Below, in pieces: positions 42,768-53,249 of a DNA stretch of 64,000 bases. This stretch comes from Marinobacterium sedimentorum (GTDB lineage Bacteria; Pseudomonadota; Gammaproteobacteria; Pseudomonadales; Balneatricaceae): the NCBI RefSeq assembly GCF_024267675.1, contig NZ_JALDYX010000020.1:1-64000 (forward strand), given 5' to 3'. A program made the position numbers and the translations under genes. Position 1 is the stretch's first letter, and each line of letters opens with the position of its first letter. The notes under the pieces were generated by a model. The model saw only the letters and a list, made by a program, of their open reading frames with translations. It did not search any database and was not told the origin of the DNA.

Positions 42768-45700
42768 TCAAGCCTCCTTCAATCTGGCCTTGGCGGCGGT
42801 GTTTATTTTCTTCGCCGTGGCGGCGTCGATACCGCCCTGGACCAGTTTCGCGGTCGTTATCTTTGACAGTTCCTCTACGGTGCGAATATCCAGTTCGCGC
42901 AAGGACGCATCCACTTCGGGTGAAACGTCGGCGATACTCCTGACCGGTCGATCCCGGGCAATCTCCCGGCTTATTTCAGTGCGCAGAGTTTTGATCTCTT
43001 CCAGATCAGTGCGCAGGCTGGTGAGACCGCTTGTCAGCTCGCGATTCTGTTCCGACATCTGGGTGAGCAGTGCCTGTTGCCGGTCCCTTTCGGTGCGGAC
43101 CTGTTCGAGCTGTTGTTCCAGTGCGGTGATTTCAGACTCGGTCTGACTTTTCTGCACTTCGAGCGCCTGCAAATCCTGACTGGTTTTATCCAGTGCAAGT
43201 GCAGCCTTGCGCGTTTCCAGCGCCGCTATTTCTTGCGTGGGCAAACTGAGCTCCGACGGCGCTTTTTCTATGTGGTAGAACTGAACAATGCCGTCTTTTT
43301 CGATCAGCGTGACCTTGCTGCCGGGTTCGATCACCTGGGGCGTGCCGGCAAAGGCGCTGGCGTAGTTGCCGGCATAGCGTTTGTCATAGGTCTCGACGGT
43401 ACCGACTTCGATGCCTCTTTTTTCGAACTCGGCCGTGGTTGTCGGGGTGTCGCTGCCGATGTAGCTCTGCTTGGATACCCCGGGCTCCGTGGTCTGGGCG
43501 CCCCTGGCCTGCTGCACGCCTGCGTCCATGAAGGTCCTGGCGTAAAAGTTCAGGGATGTTTTCTGTTGTGCCCACAGGGCTTTCATATCGGTGCGGTTGT
43601 AGGTTCTCTGGGTTTTCCTGAGGCTGCCCGCATCGGCCAGCGCTTTATCTCCACCCTGATCGCCGGTTTTGGGCTGCGGCAATACCTTGGCCCGCAAGGC
43701 GCCAAACAGATCCGGCAGCACCGCGCAGCAGAATTTTGCGATGCCCTGTTTGAGCAGCGGCAGGACGGGAATGAGCGAGGCCCAGTATTCCACCGTGGGG
43801 AAGCTTTTTACGGTCTTGCGCTTGTCGAAATTGCACACCTTGTAGACCTGCCCGTCGCGAACTTCTACGGTCGCCAGCCAGAGCTTGTCGTTATCATCGC
43901 AGCTCGGGCACTTCACCAGCAGGTGATGGCAGAAGCAGTCCTTGAGGTATTGCAGAACATTGGAAATCAGGCCCCAGAACGCCAGCAGAACCGCATAGCG
44001 ATAGTTTTCCAGTGCCGTGTTGAAGGCGAGCGTCGGTGCAAGCTCGGTGACCGGCGTTACGGTGATGGTCTTGCTGACGAAATTAAGCGTGTAGATCGAT
44101 TCCGTCGCCGCCGAGGCGGCCATGTCCAGCGGGCCCACCTGCACGGGAATGCGGGAACTGGCGGTGTGGAGGGCATCGCGATCCAGCGGGTGGAGGCGGC
44201 ATTCGTTTTCCACGGCCACCAGCAAACGCTCGCTGGGTGCGTGCCAGCGAAGCCAAAGAGCCGAGTTGCCGAGCCCGGTACCGCCAGTTTCCTCGAGACC
44301 GTCCGCGCTCAGGGGCAGCCGATAGGCGGACACCCGTTTGGCGGCACTGGCCGAAACCTGGGTAATGCAGTAAAGCCGTGCACCTCGTTCGCCGCTGTCA
44401 TCCGCCGGGCTCATGGCCAGGTTGCCACTGCCGAACAGGCTTTGTCCCAGTGGATTGCGCAGCGCGCTGGTGACCTGGGGGCTGAGATTTTCCCCGCTGG
44501 TCTTGAGGTCGCACTGAACGATGTTGCTATACAGGCCGTCGCTGGCGGTTTCGTCCGTGGCGCCGCACCAGGCGGTCTGGCTGTCGAGGTCCAGCACGAC
44601 CTGCCCGCTGGCATGAAAAGCATAGAAGGGCGTTAGCTGGGGCTTGGTGTCCGCCGCGATCACATCCGGCTCGACACGGTACAGGCCCTTGTCCTTGCCA
44701 ATGGCATAGATCAGGTCCTTGTCCCGGTTGGCCATCAGCATTTCGGTGACCAGGATATCGCACAGGACGCTCGACTGTTCCCATTCGTGGGTTTCGCCGA
44801 TGCGCGCCGCACCGAAGAGGGTGTCGGTGCCGCGCACGGCCGCACAGGCGTATAGCCTGCTGCCATCGTTGCTGAAACAGAGCGCGGTGATTTCGGCGCC
44901 CTTGGCCGCGGGCATCTGCAGGACGTCCAGCAGTTTCTTGGATTCCAGGTCAAAGCGGTGAATGCTGTTGTCCGTGCCGCCGTAACTATAGAGGTGCTTT
45001 TGATCCGGGTGCATGAGGACACGGGTGTGGTCGCCGCGGCTGAAGATGGTGTCGATCCGGTGCTCTTCGAAGGGGTAGGGCGGAAACTCCTCGTCCTGGA
45101 ACATGGCGCAGAAGGTGCGGCTGCGCAGCAGTTCCCGCAACCGGTTATAGAAGGCCAGCAGAATCTGGTGTTCCCGCAGCGACGTCCAGACGAAGTGGCC
45201 GTGATTGCCGAATAAAAACCAGGCGATGAGATTGAAGACGCTGATGGTTTTGCGTCTCTGGTCGGAGATCAGAACCCCCTGTTCGGCTTCGGCTGCTTCC
45301 AGTTCGTCATCGTCCTGAAACCGCACTTCCGCGGACAGCGCCTCGACCAGGTCTTTCAGGCAGTGCTGGTAAAAATCGATCAGCAGGGTGCCGTCAAGCC
45401 AGGCGTATTTGTTGTCCTTGCTCCAGGGCTCCAGAACGAACTGCGGGTCTGGGTCTCCTTTCTCGATGCGCAGGCAGAAGGTGCCGTCGCCGTCCACCAG
45501 CAAGGGCTCGTCCCGCGCCTGTTCCAGCGCACTGATCATATCCAGTATCGGGACTTCTTTTGATTCTGGACCTTTCAGCACCAGGTCCTCCCCGTCGCAG
45601 CTGAGGGCGTATCCCGGGGTCACGCAAATGGAGCGGCGATCGCCTGCGCTGCCGGCGGATGCGTCTGCCGCTTCGCCGTGGTTCTGGCAGCACTCGGCAA

Positions 45701-47156
45701 TCAGGCCGCAGACGATGCCCCAGCCGTGCAAGTGCTTGTTGTGCCACTTGAGATCCCGCTGCTGGCACAGGTGATCCAGGGCCTCCTGGACGTTGTCCAC
45801 GCCGGGCATGTCGCAGACGCCGTTGTCGTAGCAGACGTCTTCTGCGCGGATATCGGTCAGTGGCGGAAACTCGAAGCGCTTGCACTGTTCGTTCTCGTAG
45901 AGTGTCAGTGCATCGCCCAGGACCGAGCCGATGGTCATGTAGTGGTGCTCGATGCCCTGCGGTGAGGCTCCGTCCAGCAACTGTGGATCCAGGGCATGCA
46001 CCGATTCGCGCACCGCCACCTGCCAGTAGTCCCCGGTAAGCAGGGCATTGTCCTCCAGCGCCAGCGTCAGCGTGATTGCATCCAGCACCAGGGTGACAGT
46101 GTCGCCGTTGCTCACCCGGCCGGGCGTATTGGCGCCAAGCCCAGTGGAGAGTGCGACATTGCGATCGAAACCGCTGTCGAGCTGCCACTCGCCGGCCACC
46201 CGGTCAAAGGCGGCAAAGCCATCCCAGCGGCGCACCAGTGGCAGGTTGGCGGGTTCCGATCCCGCGGTAGGGAAGCCCTGGACCAGTTCGCCGCAGGTCG
46301 GTGTAAAACCCTCCACGAGGTGCCTGCCAGGATGTTTCTCCGAGGCGAACCCTGTGTCTGCGCCGCTGAAAAATTCGTAGCACCACGAGGCTTTGGCAAA
46401 CCCGGGAGGCAGGCTGTCCAGGCTATGCTGCTCGGCGCCGTTTTCCGAAGACCACTTCAGCAGGACCCGGGACGGCTGCCCGCTCCCGTCGTAGCCGACC
46501 TGGTGTATTTCAACCCGGAACAGGTAATTGCCGATCTTTTCCTGCAGCGCCAGTTCCTCGGCACAGGGATCGCAAAGGTCTTTTTCGGTGCTGCCTTCGC
46601 GCAGTTCCAGGCTGAGCCTGGCATTGCCCGTCTTGGGATTGATCTGCGGGTCTTGCGGGTCGATGTCGGTGCTGCACCATTTGAGCTGGCACATGACCTG
46701 GCGTCTGGTGCAGGTGTCGGCCCCGTTGAGGGCCGGGTCGATAAGGTCGATATCCTCAAGCGCGGTGACGGTGCGCTCCCAGACATCGAGATAGAGGCAG
46801 TAGTCGCCCTCGGGAAGCGGACAGGCGGGGAAGTCCGCCTGGTTCTGAAGGTCATCCAGGGTGCCGTCCGCCGGTGCATCTTGCTTTACCGCGGGCAGCA
46901 GCCGGGCACTGATACCCTCGACCACGGCCTCCCCGTAATAGAGGCCGATCTGGTCTGCGGCGTCGCGTCGGATAATGCCGGTGTCTCTGGGGGTGCCGGT
47001 GAGTACGGTATGCAACAGCGCCTGTCGCACGCGTTCGCCATCAATGAGGTTGAGTTCATTCCAGTCGGCGTCTGTGAGCATACGGCCCATCTGCTGGAAG
47101 ACGCCGTTGTAGCGTTTGGTGGCATCGAAGCTAATGCGCGACAGTTGAGTTTTCAT
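42768..47156 (-). CDS. Very large eCIS protein: DUF6519-like N-terminus, beta-propeller-like middle, coiled coil, helix-hairpin-helix end
   Basis: 1462 residues. The N-terminus (RISFDATKRYNGVFQQMGRMLTDADWNELN) resembles DUF6519-type proteins found in contractile injection loci. Residues ~700-1020 show repeated strand patterns such as HLYSYGGTDNSIHRFDL and DGSRLYACAAV, like a WD40-type propeller. A long coiled coil spans ~1300-1395. The last ~65 residues look like a helix-hairpin-helix (LDIRTVEELSKITTAKL). There are many cysteines. Position after tail protein I fits a tail-fibre or adhesin-like role; a cargo-loading or length-controlling role is also possible. Confidence 0.75.
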   Translation of the reverse strand: MKTQLSRISFDATKRYNGVFQQMGRMLTDADWNELNLIDGERVRQALLHTVLTGTPRDTGIIRRDAADQIGLYYGEAVVEGISARLLPAVKQDAPADGTLDDLQNQADFPACPLPEGDYCLYLDVWERTVTALEDIDLIDPALNGADTCTRRQVMCQLKWCSTDIDPQDPQINPKTGNARLSLELREGSTEKDLCDPCAEELALQEKIGNYLFRVEIHQVGYDGSGQPSRVLLKWSSENGAEQHSLDSLPPGFAKASWCYEFFSGADTGFASEKHPGRHLVEGFTPTCGELVQGFPTAGSEPANLPLVRRWDGFAAFDRVAGEWQLDSGFDRNVALSTGLGANTPGRVSNGDTVTLVLDAITLTLALEDNALLTGDYWQVAVRESVHALDPQLLDGASPQGIEHHYMTIGSVLGDALTLYENEQCKRFEFPPLTDIRAEDVCYDNGVCDMPGVDNVQEALDHLCQQRDLKWHNKHLHGWGIVCGLIAECCQNHGEAADASAGSAGDRRSICVTPGYALSCDGEDLVLKGPESKEVPILDMISALEQARDEPLLVDGDGTFCLRIEKGDPDPQFVLEPWSKDNKYAWLDGTLLIDFYQHCLKDLVEALSAEVRFQDDDELEAAEAEQGVLISDQRRKTISVFNLIAWFLFGNHGHFVWTSLREHQILLAFYNRLRELLRSRTFCAMFQDEEFPPYPFEEHRIDTIFSRGDHTRVLMHPDQKHLYSYGGTDNSIHRFDLESKKLLDVLQMPAAKGAEITALCFSNDGSRLYACAAVRGTDTLFGAARIGETHEWEQSSVLCDILVTEMLMANRDKDLIYAIGKDKGLYRVEPDVIAADTKPQLTPFYAFHASGQVVLDLDSQTAWCGATDETASDGLYSNIVQCDLKTSGENLSPQVTSALRNPLGQSLFGSGNLAMSPADDSGERGARLYCITQVSASAAKRVSAYRLPLSADGLEETGGTGLGNSALWLRWHAPSERLLVAVENECRLHPLDRDALHTASSRIPVQVGPLDMAASAATESIYTLNFVSKTITVTPVTELAPTLAFNTALENYRYAVLLAFWGLISNVLQYLKDCFCHHLLVKCPSCDDNDKLWLATVEVRDGQVYKVCNFDKRKTVKSFPTVEYWASLIPVLPLLKQGIAKFCCAVLPDLFGALRAKVLPQPKTGDQGGDKALADAGSLRKTQRTYNRTDMKALWAQQKTSLNFYARTFMDAGVQQARGAQTTEPGVSKQSYIGSDTPTTTAEFEKRGIEVGTVETYDKRYAGNYASAFAGTPQVIEPGSKVTLIEKDGIVQFYHIEKAPSELSLPTQEIAALETRKAALALDKTSQDLQALEVQKSQTESEITALEQQLEQVRTERDRQQALLTQMSEQNRELTSGLTSLRTDLEEIKTLRTEISREIARDRPVRSIADVSPEVDASLRELDIRTVEELSKITTAKLVQGGIDAATAKKINTAAKARLKEA

Positions 47157-47174
47157 AGTCGTTCCATCATCAAT

Positions 47175-48728
47175 TCATGGCAGTTGCAGCAGTTGCGGAT
47201 CGGGTATCAATACCGCGCGCCGTCCCATGGGTAGAAAATCGTCCAGCTTCTCGACCACGGCTTCAAACAACCGGGTCAGGTAATAATCGTGGTAGCAGCC
47301 GGGCTCGGTGCCATCCTCGGCGGCGTGTTTTACAGCGTCGGGACTCGCCGGGTGCAATACGGCGCAGCTGCGCTCACCGAAGCGGCCGCTGAAATATACT
47401 GGCGCTTCGGTGGTGCAGGCGTGCAGCCTGAGATCGCCGCTAGGCTGTTCGGCGGGCACAACGCAAAAGCGCAGGCAGCCGGCCCTGGGGGGCTCGTCGC
47501 TGTCGTGATCGCGCTTGAGGGTCCCGGTGAAGATGCAGTCCGATGCCTGCAGCTGTTCGGTGAAACAGGTCTCCAGCACTGTGCAATATTCCAGACGGGT
47601 CAGCGCCCGCGCGCCCTGCAGGCTTTTGAACAGGGTGTTGCGGGCGCAAATCACTGGCTCGTCGAGGTCGATGGCGTGGGTTTCCACCCGTCGCACGGCG
47701 CAGTCGACAAATTCCACACGACCGCCATCGAGTTCCAGGGTGTTGTCCAGAATCAGCCCCTCGAAACGGACGCGGAGTGCATCGGCAGGTCCGACACCGC
47801 TGTCCTGCTGCAATAGTTTAATGACCCGCCGGATGCGCACGGGCCTGAAATCGTCCCGACCAAAGGAGCGGTTACGATAAATCCGCAGGCCCGGCTGCTC
47901 GATAATTTCAATGTTTTCCACAAAGGCCGCCCCGGGTTCCTCCTGCCACAGCACGGTAGTGATAGGCGCCTGGAAAAAGCCCGGCGGCGGCGCCGTGTAA
48001 AGCAGGATATTGGCAGGATGGTGATGCCCGGTTTGCCAGTCCGGACAGCGGATATCGACGGTGCGACGGGACAGGTCGTCAAAGGCGCCGGGATGACAGG
48101 GCGCGCCGTGCCGGCTGGCCTGCCGCCAGACATGGGTCTTGCCGTCTAGCGTGCTTTGCTGGCTGCCGGGTCCCTGTTCCGCCTTGACGGCACCGGACGG
48201 TCGCGAGATGTCGGGGGTTACCGCCGGGAGCCCGGGGTGCAGCGCTGCGAACGAGGGCGGCGCGTCCGGTGCATCCTGGGCGTAGCCATAATAGCGGGCG
48301 GAAATCAGCGGGCTATTCAGTCTCGGGGTAGTGGCGACCCGTTGCCAGCCTTCGTGGACCACCACTTCGAGGCCGGCGATGGACTCGGCAATTGCCTCCA
48401 GGGTTTGCAAGCTGCCTTTGCCCTGGCGCCAGGCAACGGCATTGGCGACTTCGGCGCGGCGACCCTCGGCGGTGGGTGACACCAGGCGGACATCGAAGAG
48501 GTCGGCGAAATAGGGGATCAGCCAGTCCTGCAGCGGCGGCTCGCCCTGTTCCGGCTCGACGATGAAATTATCGGCAAGGCGCTGGCGCAGGGTCTGCTCG
48601 ATCTGATCCAGCAGCTGACCGGCGCCTGCAAACAGCTTCTGCAGGTCGCCGGTGTCCCGGTTGCGGTAGAGCGCCGGAACTATGGCGTAAAGGGCGGCAG
48701 CGGCGCCTTCCAGGTTATTCTGCGGCAT
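47175..48728 (-). CDS. Phage tail protein I-like baseplate protein
   Basis: About 517 residues. The N-terminal half (ALYAIVPALYRNRDTGDLQKLFAGAGQLLDQIEQTL; then LVSPTAEGRRAEVANAVAWRQGKGSLQTLEAIAESIAGL) matches phage P2 gpI-type proteins, which form the baseplate wedge in contractile tails. The second half is beta-rich with a parallel-helix-like pattern (LEYCTVLETCFTEQLQASDCIFTGTL). The ATG at 48728 is preferred: it overlaps the previous stop (TGATG) and has GGAG at good spacing, against a GTG at 48740. Confidence 0.85.
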   Translation of the reverse strand: MPQNNLEGAAAALYAIVPALYRNRDTGDLQKLFAGAGQLLDQIEQTLRQRLADNFIVEPEQGEPPLQDWLIPYFADLFDVRLVSPTAEGRRAEVANAVAWRQGKGSLQTLEAIAESIAGLEVVVHEGWQRVATTPRLNSPLISARYYGYAQDAPDAPPSFAALHPGLPAVTPDISRPSGAVKAEQGPGSQQSTLDGKTHVWRQASRHGAPCHPGAFDDLSRRTVDIRCPDWQTGHHHPANILLYTAPPPGFFQAPITTVLWQEEPGAAFVENIEIIEQPGLRIYRNRSFGRDDFRPVRIRRVIKLLQQDSGVGPADALRVRFEGLILDNTLELDGGRVEFVDCAVRRVETHAIDLDEPVICARNTLFKSLQGARALTRLEYCTVLETCFTEQLQASDCIFTGTLKRDHDSDEPPRAGCLRFCVVPAEQPSGDLRLHACTTEAPVYFSGRFGERSCAVLHPASPDAVKHAAEDGTEPGCYHDYYLTRLFEAVVEKLDDFLPMGRRAVLIPDPQLLQLP

Positions 48729-51478
48729 CACAAACTCCACTCATGGCTGCTGACGGTGATCTGGGATAACGCCTCGTCCAGGTGCAGCAATTGCCCCGGG
48801 CCCGCGTTAATGCGGCGGATGGAATCATCGGCGGCCCGCACGGTTCTGGCGGCGGTGGCCGCGTTGCCCTCGCCATCCACCAGCAGGGGGCTTATAACCA
48901 GGCTGCAATTGCTGACGCCCTCGACGCTCTCGATGGCCGCCATGATTTGCGAGCGGAACAGGGGCGCGCCCAGCTTGCGTCGGCTCAGCGAAAAGGTCTC
49001 CAGCAGGGCGTCGCGCACGGCGTCGACTACAAGTTCAGGCTGGAATGCCCGGCTGTCCACCGCCACGCTGATGTCGACGGAAAATATCAGCGGCTGCCAG
49101 GGCGCAATGTCCACCTGAACCTGGGGCTCCGCCCGTTGCTGCAGAAACGTCTGCAAATCTCCTTGCAGGGTGCCCAGCTCGCCACCGCCTGCCGGCAGGA
49201 CGACGACCCGGACAATCTCGCCGGGCCGCCCGTCTGGCGGTGGCCGGAAGGCCCGGGCCTGCCAGACACCGGCCTGGCTGGTGGCCAGGTGCTGGAAGTC
49301 CACCAGGGACACGGCCCGCCCCAGTGCCAGGGTGGAGGCCGGGGCGTTGTCCCGCAGGGTTGAGGTATCTTCCCTGTCATTGCCACCGCTTGCCGCTATG
49401 GGTTGCAGGAAGTCGTCTATCCAGGGGTGAGAGCTGACTGTTTTGACGAGCGCGCCGGGGCCGATGTTGCCCGACAGGCCTGCGCCGCGTCTGTAGCGGG
49501 CGCGAACATTGTTATTGCCGGTGGGCAGGCGGCGCCCGTGGCGGCCATCGCCGAAGCACAGGGTGACATTGCCGCTCTGAAGCTGGATTACCGCGTAGTG
49601 GTGTTCTTCCGGGCCGGAAAGGTCGAGGCTGTCCACCTGCTGCCAGCGGCGTCCGTCGACCCTGACCTCTATGTCGGCTCTTACACCCTGATTAAAGGCG
49701 GGGTCCGCAACATGGCTGAGATCGTCCACCTTGAGTTCGAAGGTCTGGTGGCTGAGGCTGGCGTCGCCCGAGCCCAGTACCTTTTCGTTGGCGGTTTCGC
49801 CGTGCCCCGAGGCGATGGCATTGCCATAGATCAGCGTATTCCAGGCGGCAAATCCCTGGACGGGGGGGTGGAGCCGTATCTTGCCATGCTCGCGATCAAC
49901 CAGGGTGACCAGGGCCTGCTGGGCGCGCTCGCCATTACTGACAATGACCGTGCGGCCGGGTTTCAGGACCTCGGGCAGCATGTGCAGGCTGATAGTGTTA
50001 TCCCCATCCTGGATGGGGTCCGTGTTGCGGTCAAAGCCCACGGGGCGCAGTTGATGTTTGAAATTGCCGTGGATCAAGGCCGCGCCGCTGGGGGATGGCG
50101 CCAGTTCGAGCAACACCGAGTCCGCGCCGGCATCCAGTGATTCGAGGCGTGCAGCTGAAAACTCACCAGCGTGATCCTCGATCACCAGCAGGTCGCCGGT
50201 ACTCAGGGATTCCGCCTTGCCGCTCAGCTCCACCGACTGCTGGCTGGCATTGGAAACCGTGCCCAGGGACTGCTCAGCGGTGGTGTAATACAGCAGCGTA
50301 TAGGCGGGTTCTTCAAGGTAGTCATACACGTCGGTGAGGGTTGCAACCGAGGATTCATTGATGCGATTTAATGCCGTACGAAACAGGGCGCCGGACTGGC
50401 GGTCGGATGCAAGGGGCAGGATGATGCGGTGTTTGTCCCCGTCCGCGAGCGAGTAGAGCTGGCGCTGGGCCTCCAGCGCCAGGAAGACCTGCGTGCCTGC
50501 CGGGGGGCCATTGCGGTCGAGCAGCAGGCGGGAACCCTCGGACAGGTCGACGCGGGCGGCCTGCCAGTTGCCGCCGTCCATCCAGATCAGCACGGAGCCA
50601 TCCGCTACCGGAATACCGCCGGGGGACAGGCTGACCACATTCTGACCGGATATCTTCGGTGCTCTGCGCGAGCGGGCCGTCAGCCACAATGTCGTGTCGG
50701 CCAGCGGCGCCTCGGCGGGCCAGCCGGGAGCCGGACTGTGCAGCTGGAGCTGCAGTTCGCCGGCGTTCATGTCGACGAGGCTCACCGCGACAAGGTCGTT
50801 GTCACAGGCCAGGACACCGACATCGCCCACCGACGCGCCTTTAAGGGCCGCCGTCAGCGGGAAGCTGATGATATCGCCGCTTTGCGCCAGCGCTGCCGTC
50901 GAGCGGTTCCAGTTCGCCGCCCTCAGCGTGTTCAGGGCGGCGTCAATATCAAGCTCCTCGAGGGTTTCAAAGATCACCGGTGGGGAGCCGTCGTCCGGTT
51001 TGGTTTTTACGCCAAAGCCCTTGTCAAAGGTGCCGCTGACATCTTTGGCCGCCAGTAATGCCAGCGCGGTGCCGGCTGATGACTGGGGGGCCGGCCGGTA
51101 ATTGAGCAGGGCCACCAGCTTGCGCAGGCTCTCCCATTCGGTGGCGGTGGCGAGGAAGGTTTCGTTGCTGTTGGCATCGATATGCTCCGTCAGCACATGG
51201 GCGGAGCGGGCCAGGGAGCGCATGATCTCCCAGACGTAGTCCCGCCGCGGCCCATGGTATTGCTCGCGCAGGCGCTCAGCTTCAGTGTTTGCCGCGCCGG
51301 ATGGCGCATCGATTTCCAGCTCGGGCCACTGTGCCTCAGGTCCGGAATTGAAGGCCTGTGCCAGTCCCTGGCGCAGGGTTTCGAGGTGGGTGATGGCATT
51401 GCCGTCCAGGTAGCGCAGCCGCGATAGGCCGGCGCGGTTCCAGCGGGTAAGATCCTTGCGCTGCAGGCGGTCTTTCAT
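48728..51478 (-). CDS. Baseplate J-like protein, large
   Basis: A 916-residue putative baseplate assembly protein (Afp11/gpJ-like). The C-terminal ~250 residues carry the baseplate-J signature region (LGRAVSLVDFQHLATSQAGVWQARAF; RIVVLPAGG-like strand; SRRKLGAPLFRSQIMAAIESVEGV). The N-terminal two thirds are beta-rich. It forms the wedge ring around the hub and triggers sheath contraction. It overlaps both neighbours by 1-4 bases. Confidence 0.88.
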   Translation of the reverse strand: MKDRLQRKDLTRWNRAGLSRLRYLDGNAITHLETLRQGLAQAFNSGPEAQWPELEIDAPSGAANTEAERLREQYHGPRRDYVWEIMRSLARSAHVLTEHIDANSNETFLATATEWESLRKLVALLNYRPAPQSSAGTALALLAAKDVSGTFDKGFGVKTKPDDGSPPVIFETLEELDIDAALNTLRAANWNRSTAALAQSGDIISFPLTAALKGASVGDVGVLACDNDLVAVSLVDMNAGELQLQLHSPAPGWPAEAPLADTTLWLTARSRRAPKISGQNVVSLSPGGIPVADGSVLIWMDGGNWQAARVDLSEGSRLLLDRNGPPAGTQVFLALEAQRQLYSLADGDKHRIILPLASDRQSGALFRTALNRINESSVATLTDVYDYLEEPAYTLLYYTTAEQSLGTVSNASQQSVELSGKAESLSTGDLLVIEDHAGEFSAARLESLDAGADSVLLELAPSPSGAALIHGNFKHQLRPVGFDRNTDPIQDGDNTISLHMLPEVLKPGRTVIVSNGERAQQALVTLVDREHGKIRLHPPVQGFAAWNTLIYGNAIASGHGETANEKVLGSGDASLSHQTFELKVDDLSHVADPAFNQGVRADIEVRVDGRRWQQVDSLDLSGPEEHHYAVIQLQSGNVTLCFGDGRHGRRLPTGNNNVRARYRRGAGLSGNIGPGALVKTVSSHPWIDDFLQPIAASGGNDREDTSTLRDNAPASTLALGRAVSLVDFQHLATSQAGVWQARAFRPPPDGRPGEIVRVVVLPAGGGELGTLQGDLQTFLQQRAEPQVQVDIAPWQPLIFSVDISVAVDSRAFQPELVVDAVRDALLETFSLSRRKLGAPLFRSQIMAAIESVEGVSNCSLVISPLLVDGEGNAATAARTVRAADDSIRRINAGPGQLLHLDEALSQITVSSHEWSL

Positions 51479-52860
51479 CCCCTTTGCCCTCCCTGTACGG
51501 TGATGCGCAGGCTGCCCCGCTCAGGCGCCCCCGGCAGGCTGTCGCAGATGGCGATTTCGATGCCGTCGAGCCGAATCAGTCCTGCACCGGACTGGTCCGG
51601 CCAGCGTTTGCCGACCCGCTTGAAGCGGTTGAGGCAGATAGCATCGACCCCGTCGAGCGCCATCACCCGTTCCACGATATCGCTGGCGTGAATGTCTTCC
51701 CCAAACTGCATTCGGCCCGGCGCGAAAAAGTCTCGAATGCAGTCCTCCAGGGCGCGGCGGATTTCGGACTGGTAGTAATTGCTGGCGGCGCGCACCGCCA
51801 GGGAAATATCGATGCCAATGCGTTCGGCGTCCCGCAGGAAAACCTCCTGGCCCGCCATGCGCCAGCGATCCACCAGGGGTCTTAACAAGGTGCGGGCGCT
51901 GATATCCGGCGCCCAGTGGGGCGGCAGTAGCTTGTTGACCCGATGAAAGGCTTCGACCTCGTACTGAAACCGTGGAAATGCGGCCCCGAGTTCGGCCGCC
52001 AGGGTCTCCAGATCCAGCGGAATGTCCTCAAGCAATGTCACCGCCACCTCTATGGTTTGCCAGGCGCCGGACCAGCGGCTGGAGGCCTGCGCCCGCAGTA
52101 CCAGCGGGTGTTCGGCGAGGTTGCCGTAATCCGGCAGGGTCACCATGCGCCGCTGGCGATGGAGCTGCCTGGGGCCGTCGCGGCGTGCCTGGTCCATGGC
52201 GTTGGGGTACAGGGTCCAGAAGCGATCCAGGGTGTAGCGCCGGCATCGACGGACGAAGTCCGGTGCGCTGTCCAGCAAATCCTGCACGCTGTCCATGACA
52301 CTGGCATCGGCGGTGTTGGATTCCGCTAAAAATGCCAGTACCCGCTGCTGATCCGAGGGGGGGACTGATAGCAAGGCCTCCTCGAGCTCTGGTCTCAAGG
52401 CCCGAAACGCCGGTAAAAATGCCACCATCCTGCGCAGACGAACCTCCGGGCTCTCGTCGAAACCGGGCACGGGTTCGGGTATGGCCGCCTGGGACGGGGC
52501 CTGTGCCATGGCGTCGTAACCGATCATGGCGAGCAGTTTGCGGACGCTGTCCGGGCGTCGCGCCGTTTCCAGGTAAGCCTCGGCCTGGCTGCGATCCAGG
52601 CTGTCCGAGTACTGATCCAGCAGCACCGAGAATGCTTCGACCAGCACCACTTCCATATCCGCCGGCGTCCAGTGCCTGCGTTCCGGGAAGCGGGCGGCCA
52701 GTTCCTCCAGCATGGCGAGGCGAAAGCCATCGTAGTCCCGCTGCAGCCAGTCGAAATCGTCACCCAGGCGCGGCAGGGCGTCGGGCAGAACGGCCTCGCG
52801 GCGGCCGCAGTCGCCACAGTGGTTGTGAAAGCTCAGCGCCTGTTTCGGTGCGTCCGCCAT
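51475..52860 (-). CDS. Baseplate J-like protein with N-terminal CxxC motif
   Basis: A 461-residue baseplate assembly protein. It opens with a possible zinc site (HNHCGDCGRR), then an N-terminal wedge domain (DFDWLQRDYDGFRLAMLEELAARFPERRHWTPADMEVVLVEAFSVLLDQYSD). The C-terminal part resembles the second half of J-type proteins (LRDAERIGIDISLAVRA; VERVMALDGVDAICLNRF). It sits between gp25 and the large J protein, the standard order in eCIS loci. Confidence 0.83.
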   Translation of the reverse strand: MADAPKQALSFHNHCGDCGRREAVLPDALPRLGDDFDWLQRDYDGFRLAMLEELAARFPERRHWTPADMEVVLVEAFSVLLDQYSDSLDRSQAEAYLETARRPDSVRKLLAMIGYDAMAQAPSQAAIPEPVPGFDESPEVRLRRMVAFLPAFRALRPELEEALLSVPPSDQQRVLAFLAESNTADASVMDSVQDLLDSAPDFVRRCRRYTLDRFWTLYPNAMDQARRDGPRQLHRQRRMVTLPDYGNLAEHPLVLRAQASSRWSGAWQTIEVAVTLLEDIPLDLETLAAELGAAFPRFQYEVEAFHRVNKLLPPHWAPDISARTLLRPLVDRWRMAGQEVFLRDAERIGIDISLAVRAASNYYQSEIRRALEDCIRDFFAPGRMQFGEDIHASDIVERVMALDGVDAICLNRFKRVGKRWPDQSGAGLIRLDGIEIAICDSLPGAPERGSLRITVQGGQRG

Positions 52861-53249
52861 CAGAGTGCTCCCCCTTCAGCAAAGCGCAGTTTTTCGGTGT
52901 GGTTAATGGCGGCCAGGGTGTAGGCGATGGTGATGACGAGTTTTTCTCCGGCGGGCTCGACGGACACGTCCAGGCTTTGTGGCACAACCTCGCCCTTCAG
53001 GGCATCGATCAGGGCAGCGGTTAGCCGCTTGTTGGTGATGTCCGCCAGCGACTGATTATTGGGTTCGAAGATCAGCGCCCGCACGCCGATGCCGAATTCG
53101 GGCCTGAACCAGCGCTCGCCGGGATTGGTGAACAGTATCTGCTCGATCTGCTCCCGCACATGCTGGCGGCGGTCGCTGCTGACGCCGCCGCCTGCCGCGA
53201 TCTTGAGCGGAAAGCGCAGGAAATCCTGTTTGTTCAGTTGCGTGCTCAT
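52860..53249 (-). CDS. GPW/gp25-family baseplate protein
   Basis: 129 residues with the gp25 core: RQHVREQIEQILFTNPGERWFRPEFGIGVRALIFEPNNQS. This small wedge protein initiates sheath polymerisation in contractile tails and corresponds to Afp9. It overlaps the spike gene by four bases and the J-like gene by one. Confidence 0.95.
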   Translation of the reverse strand: MSTQLNKQDFLRFPLKIAAGGGVSSDRRQHVREQIEQILFTNPGERWFRPEFGIGVRALIFEPNNQSLADITNKRLTAALIDALKGEVVPQSLDVSVEPAGEKLVITIAYTLAAINHTEKLRFAEGGAL

